Part shown: piece after piece, positions 36,134 to 43,692 of the stretch
How the letters are laid out: every line of letters begins with the position of its first letter
Position numbering within the stretch: the stretch's first letter is position 1
DNA from: Chlorobiota bacterium
GTDB lineage: Bacteria > Bacteroidota > Ignavibacteria > OLB7
Reading direction: 5' to 3'
Length of the DNA stretch: 64,000 nucleotides
NCBI GenBank assembly: GCA_028287785.1
Contig: JAQBOZ010000028.1
Location: forward strand, 419,626 to 483,625
The notes under the pieces: generated by a model
What the model was told of the DNA's origin: nothing
Database searches by the model: none
Seen by the model: the letters and a program-made list of their open reading frames with translations, nothing else
Translations under genes and position numbers: made by a program

Positions 36134-36586
36134 AAAGAGAAAAATCGTGAGCCGGAACGTGCTGGACTCGGCGGCAGCGCCCTTCAGGAATATCCGATAG
36201 TCCCCCGATTCGGTCATCTTCCCTGACCAGTCGTTGGAGATCCGGTCCTCCCCGATCACCTTCACCCCGGTCGGCGATTCGATCCTGAACGCGACCACGT
36301 TGGAGGGGGATGTCACCCGCGCGCGAAGCGTTCCATCGGCCTTCCCGGCTACCACATAGATCAGCTCCTCTCCCGCCTTCAGCGTTCCCCTGATGGTCGT
36401 GGTGATCTGTCCCTTCCGGAACTTCACCCTCGTCTCCTTCTTTTTCCTTACGCCCTTCTTCCCCTTGTCCCCATTCCCCATTCCGACAAATACCGCGAGG
36501 GGAATTGCCATCAGGAATTTCCTGCGACTCACGACCATGTCGTGGATGATCGGCATATCATTGCTCATCGATAATTCCGGAAACAT
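36131..36586 (-). CDS. Tat-exported protein with beta-sandwich domain, function unknown
   Basis: A 151-residue protein with a twin-arginine signal (VSRRKFLMAIPLAVFVG). A very basic linker (KGKKGVRKKKETRVKFRKG) leads to a ~85-residue strand-rich domain (TTIRGTLKAGEELIYVVAG, AFRIESPTGVKVIGE, SGDYRIFLKG). The layout resembles pre-peptidase-like or lysozyme-inhibitor-like beta-sandwiches seen in secreted proteins, but the match is weak. The start could be any of three closely spaced ATGs; the first is given. Its stop lies in repeat A3. Confidence 0.7.
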   Translation of the reverse strand: MFPELSMSNDMPIIHDMVVSRRKFLMAIPLAVFVGMGNGDKGKKGVRKKKETRVKFRKGQITTTIRGTLKAGEELIYVVAGKADGTLRARVTSPSNVVAFRIESPTGVKVIGEDRISNDWSGKMTESGDYRIFLKGAAAESSTFRLTIFLF

Positions 36587-36716
36587 GAATAATTACGATC
36601 ACGGTCACTGGCGACCGATGGATCATTCGCGACAAAATAAATCAATTATCGAGGACCGCCCGGCTTTCAGGGCCGATCAGATCGTTTCCATCGCCGTCAC
36701 ATCGGCGCATACGGGG

Positions 36717-37334
36717 TCACAGTTGCTTTTCAAGACACCATGTGGTCATCGCCCTCATGTTTTCCACGATAACGGTTTTGATCGGATCGATCTGTCCGGC
36801 GCCAAGCTCCCCGGCGCAATCGCGCAACATCGGCTCGTTTACCAGAAAACGATCGGTTCCATCGGGGAGATGATAACGTCCGTCGCCGATGGGCACGGCG
36901 CGCTCATCCATTCCCGTCAGCGATGCGATCCGGCAGAAGAGAACCCCTCCGGGACGCAGAAGACGCCACATCTCCCGGAGCATCGCGCGGAAACCCGACT
37001 CATTCGCCGCGAAATGAAGAACCGCCACGCTCAACACCACATCGAACGAAGCATCGGCGAACGTGGTCCGTTCAACCGTCTCGTTGCGGAAATTCTCCGG
37101 TGGAAGCGCCGGCGCCAGCCGTCCGGCAAGAGCGCGAACCGCCGCCACGGCCGCGGGGGAGGCATCGATTCCCGAGACATCGTAGCCGTTACGCAGGAAG
37201 TAGACCAGATTGCGCCCGCCGCCGCAGCCGGCATCCAGCAATCTGCTTCCCGGAGGAATTCTCCCCCGAAGAATCTGATCGAACAGATAGATATCGATAT
37301 CGCCGATCCAGGCGCGGAGTTCGTCAGGGTTCAT
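36717..37334 (-). CDS. SAM-dependent methyltransferase
   Basis: A 205-residue class I methyltransferase. Motif I LLDAGCGGGRNLVYFLRNG, motif II VSGIDASPAAV, motif IV FADASFDVVLSVAVLHFA, then MWRLLRPGGVLFCRIAS. It resembles the Methyltransf_11/TehB group; the substrate is unknown. Start ATG 37334 is normal for the family. It is oriented away from the divergent helicase gene at 37.5 kb, with 190 bases between them. Confidence 0.9.
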   Translation of the reverse strand: MNPDELRAWIGDIDIYLFDQILRGRIPPGSRLLDAGCGGGRNLVYFLRNGYDVSGIDASPAAVAAVRALAGRLAPALPPENFRNETVERTTFADASFDVVLSVAVLHFAANESGFRAMLREMWRLLRPGGVLFCRIASLTGMDERAVPIGDGRYHLPDGTDRFLVNEPMLRDCAGELGAGQIDPIKTVIVENMRAMTTWCLEKQL

Positions 37335-37525
37335 AGGATTGCCCCTCTGTGGTCCCCCGGAATGACCGCCGGAGAGGTTCCGGGAGGAGATTTGAAATGA
37401 ATCGTTCTCTCATATGTCAACCACGGCCGGTCAACGGTTTTTTTCATCCACCGTCATCGTATCTTGCTCACCCGCGACTCGACCGGAATGCCCGGTGAAT
37501 ATAACCCGAAGCCGACCCGGTCGGT

Positions 37526-39373
37526 ATGTATCGCGCGATCATTTCTGATATCGGAACAATCCCTGTAATGAAAGTCAACGAAGCGGCAGCGGCCCAATTC
37601 CAGAGGCCGGCTCACCAGTCATCCTATATAGCAGGTGGTTTTGTTCCGGGAATTAATCCACGCAACGGTTTTCGATTTCGGCAGGGACAGGAAATATTTC
37701 TCTCGAAGCTGGCCGGCGCGCTGGAACGGGGGGAGAATAATTCGCTCGGCGTGTTTGTGCCGGGCTACGGAAAAACCATCACCGCCCTCTCCGCGTTCGC
37801 CGTGGCGCACTCGCTCGGCATTGCGCGAAAGCTCGTGGTGTTTGTCCCGCGCGGAAATCTTCGCGATCAGTACGCCGACCCGCGCGAGCTGAGCAAGGTA
37901 TTTTTCAATATCGGCGCCCCTTCGTTTTCCTTCTGCGTGGCCGATTCCGAACAGGTCTTTATCAAGAACCTGGACACCACGATCATCGTCACCACATACC
38001 AGTACGCCAGCGGCCGAGGCGGGCATAAGGCGCTGCTTCAGTTCTGCCAGACCGCCCCCGCGATGTTCATCTTCGATGAGGTCCACCATCTCTCCGACGA
38101 CGGCCTGTGGGCCTCGAAAATCCAGCAGTTTCCGTGCGCGTGCAGCGTTGCGCTCTCCGGCACGCCGATGCGCTCGGATAATAAAACCCTCTTCGGCGTT
38201 CCATTCGAGACGCGCCCCGATGGCGAGCAATATTATGTCTCCCTTCACGAAGTAACCATGCGCGACGCGCACGCCGAGGGAAAGATCCTGAAGCATGTAA
38301 AAGCGCACATCGTCGATTACAAGCTGAAGATGGTAAATGCCGATACCGGCCAGGTTGTGGAAATGTCCCTCTCCAAACTGGCGGAGCTGGCGAAAAACAA
38401 AAACGATGTCGATGCGTTTCTCGCGCGCAAGAAACTCCGGTTTCACGAGGTATATCTGGAGTCGCTGCTGCGCCCCGCGTTCGATTGTTTTTCGGAGAAA
38501 CGTGATACCCGCCTGAAGGATTCCACCGCCGCCGAGCATCGCTCCGGGTTTCGAAATCATCAGATGCTGATTATCGCGATGAGCAACCGGCACGCCGCGG
38601 CCATCCTCGATTTCGTGAAAGCGCGATTTCCCCAGTTTATCTCCGCCCGGATAGGACAGGATATTCCGGCACCGGAGCGGGAGAAAATGCTGGCATATTA
38701 TCGCGCGGGAAAAATCGATGTGATGGTGCAGGTGGATATGATCGGCGAGGGGACCGATATCAAGCCGATCAGCGTGATCGTGAAGGCGGATCTTGTGCGC
38801 GCCTACTCGAAGACGATGCAGCAGGTGTTCCGCGGCATGCGTTATTACGACGGGTTCGGCGAGGAGGAGAATCTCTGCGATATCTACGCCGCCAACGATT
38901 CCGAGGTGGTCCGCACGCTGGAGTGGATAACCTCCGAGGAACAGCTCGGCATCAAGCTCCAGCAGGAACGGAAGATGGAGGAGGGAACGGTCAGAAGCCT
39001 GCCGGCGGAAAGCATGTGGGAGCTGACCGAGGTCCAGCACCGGGATATGCAGACCCACAGCCTGGAGCTTTTCCCCGATTATGCCCGGCTCTCCGCCGAT
39101 CGCGATATGCTCCGCAACCGCGATACGCTCAATTCCGACGGGCATATCATCGACATCAGCCGGCAGGAGCATCATCTCCGCCAGGAATGCGCCGCGATGG
39201 CCTCACGACTTGTCCATATTCTGAAATCGATGGGACAGAATGTCGAGATCAGCACGATTCACGCGGAGGCGAAACGCCAGCTTTCGAAATCGCAGGAGGA
39301 ATTATCGATTATCGAGCTGACGCGAAAAAGAAAATGGCTGGAGCGTTGTATCGACGCGAAAAGAATCTTGTAG
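37526..39373 (+). CDS. DEVH-box superfamily 2 helicase
   Basis: A 615-residue SF2 helicase/ATPase. Q-like element RQGQEIFLSKL, motif I VPGYGKT, motif Ia VFVPRGNLRDQY, motif II FDEVHHL (DEVH), motif III LSGTPMR, motif IV/V region DVMVQVDMIGEGTDIKPI and motif VI QQVFRGMRY. The ~130 C-terminal residues are helical and charged. It most resembles the stand-alone helicases related to restriction R subunits and XPB-type enzymes, often carried by mobile or defence loci. Here no methylase or nuclease is adjacent. The start may be ATG 37526 or ATG 37568. It is convergent with a second helicase. Confidence 0.85.
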   Translation: MYRAIISDIGTIPVMKVNEAAAAQFQRPAHQSSYIAGGFVPGINPRNGFRFRQGQEIFLSKLAGALERGENNSLGVFVPGYGKTITALSAFAVAHSLGIARKLVVFVPRGNLRDQYADPRELSKVFFNIGAPSFSFCVADSEQVFIKNLDTTIIVTTYQYASGRGGHKALLQFCQTAPAMFIFDEVHHLSDDGLWASKIQQFPCACSVALSGTPMRSDNKTLFGVPFETRPDGEQYYVSLHEVTMRDAHAEGKILKHVKAHIVDYKLKMVNADTGQVVEMSLSKLAELAKNKNDVDAFLARKKLRFHEVYLESLLRPAFDCFSEKRDTRLKDSTAAEHRSGFRNHQMLIIAMSNRHAAAILDFVKARFPQFISARIGQDIPAPEREKMLAYYRAGKIDVMVQVDMIGEGTDIKPISVIVKADLVRAYSKTMQQVFRGMRYYDGFGEEENLCDIYAANDSEVVRTLEWITSEEQLGIKLQQERKMEEGTVRSLPAESMWELTEVQHRDMQTHSLELFPDYARLSADRDMLRNRDTLNSDGHIIDISRQEHHLRQECAAMASRLVHILKSMGQNVEISTIHAEAKRQLSKSQEELSIIELTRKRKWLERCIDAKRIL

Positions 39374-39551
39374 ATGATGCCGATAATTCCACACATCGGG
39401 AATAATTAGTTTTTCATCCGGATAAAACAACGGCATTGCGGGATGCGCCGCGAAGACCTTCGGGTCCTTACCTTCGGTTCGGGATGCCAGCCTGAAATAT
39501 TGCACCGAGACAAGCAGTTGTTTTTTCGAGAACGCCCGTCGCCGATATTAT

Positions 39552-41609
39552 CTACTCCATCTCCCCCCGCATCCCCTCGCGAACTCCCCTGCTCAATATT
39601 TCGTTCACCACGCTGTTCGGCGCCTGGGTCCGGAAATACTCGATATCCGAGATGATCACCAGCTTGCCGCGGGCGCGCGAGATGCTGACATTCAGAAGAT
39701 TCCGCGATGACGACCGGGGCGAACTTCCCGCAAGCAGCACCCCCGGCGACAGCGGCGCGGCATCCACCATGTCCAGAATCACCATATCCCGCTCCCCTCC
39801 CTGAAACCGATGCACCGTCCTGCACTCGATCCTCTCCGCCTCCGCTCTGTATGCCGAAAGAAGCCCGCGTATCAGGCGCGACTGCTCCACGTACGGCGTG
39901 ATGATCGCGACCGACGCCACGCCGTCGCGGACCGCCTCGATGGCAAGATCCACGCAGAGGCGCGCGGTCCGCTCGTTGAAGCGGGAAAATCCTCCGTCGC
40001 GGGTGGCGCAGACCGTTCGCCGCAGCGTATCGATCACCACCAGCGGCTGGCCGGGGAATGGTCGCCGTCCGGCGATATCATCGCGACCGCGTTCATCGCC
40101 GCCGTTGAGCAGCCTTCCGTCGTAGAACATCGTGCTCACCAGATGGCCTATCACCGGATGCATCCGGTACTGTGTATCCAGCATCACCACCACCGGCGAC
40201 GCGTGCGGGTCCGGCGCGGCGATCTCGAAGATATTTCTCCCGATCGCCCGGTGAACGTGTTCATCCTTCGAGCTGATGATCGGCGGAAGCTGCTTCGGAT
40301 CGCCGACCATGATCACCTTCTCGCGCGCCAGCGCCGCGCAGTAGAAAAGCGCGGGGAGCACCGCCATCCCCGCCTCCTCCACGATCACCACATCGAACCG
40401 CTCGCCGGCCAGCAGCCTTCCCACATACATGTTCGCCATCGTCGCCAGCACCACGCGGGCGTTGGCGATCACGCTCTGCTCACGGTTCCGCAACTCCGCC
40501 ATCATCGCGACGATCTTCTCGTGACACAGCTCCGCAACCCGTTCCAGCCTCCGGCGATGCCGGGCAATCAGATCGTACTGTTCGGCGGCCGGGTGCCGCG
40601 CAATCGTCTCCGCTCGCGGCGCCGGGAAGAGGGGCGCAAGGTCGCCCGCGGTCACCATCACCGGCTTCATCTCGCGGAAGAGATCGAACTGCGTTTCCCC
40701 GCGGTTCGTCTCCAGGCGCTTCAGGATGGCATCGCAGCGGACGATCTCCTCGCGCGCCTCCGGCAGCCGCGCCCGCAGCCCCTCCAGTTTCCGTTGCAGG
40801 CTGGCGTGGACCTTCCGCACCACCTCGTGAAGCCCGGCCCCGTGACTTTCCGCCCCCAACTGCCCCACCCGCACGATCTCCCCCCCCGCGAACATCCCCC
40901 GCGCCTCCTCCAGTTCGGCCAGCTTCGCCAGCGCCTGATCGACCGCGGCGTTCGTGTTGGAGGTGATCAGCACGCGCAGCCCCCTTGCCGTCAACTCCGT
41001 CACGATATGCCCGAGCGTCGTGGTCTTGCCGGTGCCGGGCGGCCCCCAGACGAACGCCAGATTGCTTTCGCAGCAGAGCCGGATGGCCCGCTCCTGGCTG
41101 GCGTTCAGCCCATCGTGCGCGTTTCGGAACTCCGCCGGCTCCATCCGCGGCTCCCCCCTGCCGAACAGCATCAGCGCGTTGGCGGTATGAAAATCGCCGG
41201 AGGAGAGGGAGGCCACGGCGGCATCGAGCTTTTCGTAGAGAAACCAGGGATAGATCACCAGCGCATGCGCTCCGGCGCCCAGATCGATCTCCGTCTCCGA
41301 CGATATCGTCACATCCTCCCCATCCAGATCGATGATCGTCACCGGCTGTTCCACGCCGTTGTGGGTCAGGACGCACTCCGCGTTCAGCAGCAGCCGGTCA
41401 TCCGGTTTCAGGATGGTGAACGCGTAGAGCTTCGCCGATCGCCTGCCGGAATCGATGGGACGGCCGTTCGCTATCGGTATCTCGAACGCCTCGATGCGCT
41501 TCCGCATCGCGTCCATTTCGCCGGCTATCCCGCGACGGAAAACGTCGATGAACCGGTCGAGCATGGTCGCGGCGTGGCTGGGGCTGTCGGTGGCGGAGGA
41601 GTGTTGCAT
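39552..41609 (-). CDS. superfamily 1B DNA/RNA helicase (Upf1/IGHMBP2-like)
   Basis: A 685-residue AAA ATPase. An N-terminal ~170-residue domain (strand-rich, like the oligonucleotide-binding part of IGHMBP2-type helicases) precedes motif I GPPGTGKTTTLGHIV, motif Ia SNTNAAVDQAL, motif II VVIVEEAGM (DEAG variant EEAG), motif III GDPKQLPPI, motif IV LDTQYRMHP and motif VI NVSISRARGKL. Between Ia and II is a long coiled-coil insertion. Such enzymes unwind DNA or RNA 5' to 3'; the bacterial role is little known. ATG 41609 is chosen over the longer frame, whose N-terminus overlaps the PAP2-like gene. Confidence 0.9.
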   Translation of the reverse strand: MQHSSATDSPSHAATMLDRFIDVFRRGIAGEMDAMRKRIEAFEIPIANGRPIDSGRRSAKLYAFTILKPDDRLLLNAECVLTHNGVEQPVTIIDLDGEDVTISSETEIDLGAGAHALVIYPWFLYEKLDAAVASLSSGDFHTANALMLFGRGEPRMEPAEFRNAHDGLNASQERAIRLCCESNLAFVWGPPGTGKTTTLGHIVTELTARGLRVLITSNTNAAVDQALAKLAELEEARGMFAGGEIVRVGQLGAESHGAGLHEVVRKVHASLQRKLEGLRARLPEAREEIVRCDAILKRLETNRGETQFDLFREMKPVMVTAGDLAPLFPAPRAETIARHPAAEQYDLIARHRRRLERVAELCHEKIVAMMAELRNREQSVIANARVVLATMANMYVGRLLAGERFDVVIVEEAGMAVLPALFYCAALAREKVIMVGDPKQLPPIISSKDEHVHRAIGRNIFEIAAPDPHASPVVVMLDTQYRMHPVIGHLVSTMFYDGRLLNGGDERGRDDIAGRRPFPGQPLVVIDTLRRTVCATRDGGFSRFNERTARLCVDLAIEAVRDGVASVAIITPYVEQSRLIRGLLSAYRAEAERIECRTVHRFQGGERDMVILDMVDAAPLSPGVLLAGSSPRSSSRNLLNVSISRARGKLVIISDIEYFRTQAPNSVVNEILSRGVREGMRGEME

Positions 41610-41676
41610 CAGGGAGGCGGATCGATCGCCGGAGGGAAATTGAAATGATATTGATGTCGCGAACAAACCGGATGGG

Positions 41677-42363
41677 CTACGGCGTGGCCTCCCGCCATCC
41701 CAGCAGGAGGAGACGATAGCAGCAGTAGGCGGCCATCGGCGCCACGAGCACATCGACCGAATAATGGACATGCTGGAGAAGCACAAACGCCGCGACCACG
41801 ACGGTGCAGAGGAGGAAGAACGCCCGCGCCACTGTTCCCCTCGACGCCAGAAAGAGAAGGAACACGGTGGATGTATGGCCGGAGAAGAAGAGATCCTTCG
41901 TCAGCAGCGCGGCCGGCCCGAAGTTCTCCACCACCCGGTCGTGCAGCGGAAGCATTCCGGGGGGATGCTCCAGCGGCACGATATACATGGCCGCCATCCT
42001 GAGGAGGATCAGCAGGATATACGCCTGAAGCATCATCAGGATATGACGCGGCCCCCGGAAATGGCGGCCCAGCCAGACCAGGAGCGCAAGATAGATCACC
42101 CCGAATGTCCCCCAGCTTACATCATGCGGGGGAAGGAGCGCCAGGATGGGATCAGGAAGCGTGACGCCGGGACGCGCCTCCACAAAGAGGAGGAAGCGGG
42201 AAAGAGTGTAGAGCGTGATCACCAGCGCAACGACGGTAACCGCCAGCACAACCAGAAACGTCCTGCTCCGCAGCGCCCCGCGCCAGCCGTCGATTTCCCG
42301 GAACCGCGCCCCGAGGCGCCCCGCCGAGAGATGATCGGTCCCCTTCCCGATTGAAGATGCCAT
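41677..42363 (-). CDS. PAP2-like (sphingomyelin-synthase type) membrane phosphatase/transferase
   Basis: A 228-residue integral membrane protein with about six helices. Catalytic pattern of the PAP2_C/sphingomyelin synthase family: KDLFFSGHTSTVFLLF with H163, and QHVHYSVDVLVAP with H200 and D204. In eukaryotes this family moves phosphocholine or phosphoethanolamine between lipids; in bacteria it is usually an uncharacterised lipid phosphatase or transferase. It lies about 70 bases upstream of the SF1 helicase start on the same strand. Confidence 0.82.
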   Translation of the reverse strand: MASSIGKGTDHLSAGRLGARFREIDGWRGALRSRTFLVVLAVTVVALVITLYTLSRFLLFVEARPGVTLPDPILALLPPHDVSWGTFGVIYLALLVWLGRHFRGPRHILMMLQAYILLILLRMAAMYIVPLEHPPGMLPLHDRVVENFGPAALLTKDLFFSGHTSTVFLLFLASRGTVARAFFLLCTVVVAAFVLLQHVHYSVDVLVAPMAAYCCYRLLLLGWREATP

Positions 42364-42432
42364 TGATACGCCGACGAAATTATTGCTCGATTGATAGTCC
42401 CGGCCGAATGGCGATCATCCGCCGGATCGTGA

Positions 42433-43266
42433 TCATCCCTCCGGCTCGGTCGTCATAAACGCCGGGTTTCTGATCGGATAGTTCATCAGCGTCACCGTAT
42501 CGCCGCACTCGATAAATCCCAGCTTCCGGTAGAGATCGACCGCGTAGTACTCGCTGTCGGCGCAGAGCGCAAGCCCGCGCGAGCCGAATGTGTCGATGGC
42601 GCGGCGGATGGCGAAGCTCACCAGCACGCTTGCGTATCCGTTGCGACGATGATCCCGCGCCGTCTCCACATCCTGCAATCTGCATATCCCGCCATGCCGG
42701 AAGATGCCCAGCTTCGCAAGGATCTCATCGCCCCCGCGCCGCGTCAGGCGGAACCACTCCATGCCCACTGCATCGGTGGTAAAACGGATCTTCTCGAAGA
42801 GGCGGTCGGGGCCGGTATAGGTGGGATCGTAGTGATCTCCCTCCTCCAGCGATGCGTGATAGAACCGGTAGAACCGCTCCCAGTCATCATCGGTCTCCAC
42901 CTTCCTGATCTCCAGATCCTCGGGCAGCGGTCGGCAGAGAGCGGTCGTCGCGGCGAACATGCACGATGTCAGCTCGACCACGTTGTAGCGCGCCCGCCGC
43001 GCATCGGCGATGATCCCGGCGAACTCCGCGCCGTTGGCAAAGGTGAAGGTGAGATGGCTGAAGCGCGCGGGATCGAAATACCGGTGGAAGATATCCTCCC
43101 ACCAGGCCAGCGACGCGCCCGCCGGATCGCGGATCTCGATGCCGTTGCCGCCGTAATAGTTCGGGAACTTCTCGCTTCGATAGACCATGTAGCCGGTCTC
43201 CTCCCGGAAGGAGCAGATCGGCTCCAGAAGCCGCATTTCGGTGGAGAGGATTGTCCTGATATCCAT
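42433..43266 (-). CDS. GNAT-family N-acetyltransferase
   Basis: A 277-residue protein. The C-terminal half is a GNAT domain (IRKVETDDDWERFYRFYHASL, acetyl-CoA-binding DHRRNGYASVLVSFAIRRA, and YAVDLYRKLGFIECGDTVTLM). The N-terminal ~140 residues look like a diverged second GNAT-like domain (YMVYRSEKFPNYYGGNGIEI), an arrangement seen in two-domain acetyltransferases. Substrate unknown. ATG 43266 (MDIRTILS) is preferred; the open frame beyond it runs through family B repeat DNA. Confidence 0.85.
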   Translation of the reverse strand: MDIRTILSTEMRLLEPICSFREETGYMVYRSEKFPNYYGGNGIEIRDPAGASLAWWEDIFHRYFDPARFSHLTFTFANGAEFAGIIADARRARYNVVELTSCMFAATTALCRPLPEDLEIRKVETDDDWERFYRFYHASLEEGDHYDPTYTGPDRLFEKIRFTTDAVGMEWFRLTRRGGDEILAKLGIFRHGGICRLQDVETARDHRRNGYASVLVSFAIRRAIDTFGSRGLALCADSEYYAVDLYRKLGFIECGDTVTLMNYPIRNPAFMTTEPEG

Positions 43267-43372
43267 GCCGCGCCGGAAGGAAAAAGACCACGGACGCGGA
43301 CCACGCATATGGTCCGCCAGCCCCGCAAGATAGAGCCTTTCACGGTTCCCGATGGAGAGAAATCGCCGGGCG

Positions 43373-43673
43373 GTAGTGACCCAATTTGAGATGGTGTAGA
43401 TGATGCTCAGAGTCATATCCGGCATCCATCTTCCCAGCCCCACCGGGGCGTGCCGGTTGTAGCATCGCCACGCCTCCCATGATTCCAGGCTCCAGAGGAG
43501 TGTACCATTCTGCCGGCATGCGAGGATGGTACGCTCCGATGGAGCTTGCGTGGGAAACGGAGCATCGTTGCTGCAACCGGCACGCTCCTGACGGAGCTTG
43601 AAGAGTGATCGGAGGATCGTCGATGGATCATAGCGCTGCCAACCCGGGGTCTGGATTCTCATTGAGTCACTAC
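43373..43673. repeat. family B fold-back element, full copy with terminal inverted repeats
   Basis: About 301 bases. The left end GTAGTGACCCAAT is the inverse of the right end ATTGAGTCACTAC (one mismatch), and flanking bases CGGGCG / CCCGCC extend the match. The two halves are themselves imperfect inverted copies: CCAGCCCCACCGGGGCGTGC on the left against GGTACGCTCCGATGGAGCTT and GGCACGCTCCTGACGGAGCT on the right, so the element could fold into one long hairpin. No transposase; MITE-like by structure. Confidence 0.75.
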
Positions 43674-43692
43674 CCGCCGGGCCCGGCCACGG

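Noticed and set aside
39374..39551. Possible tRNA or small RNA in the gap between the two helicases (GGTTCGGGATGCC-like word)
   Set aside because: No acceptor, anticodon or full cloverleaf could be drawn around it.
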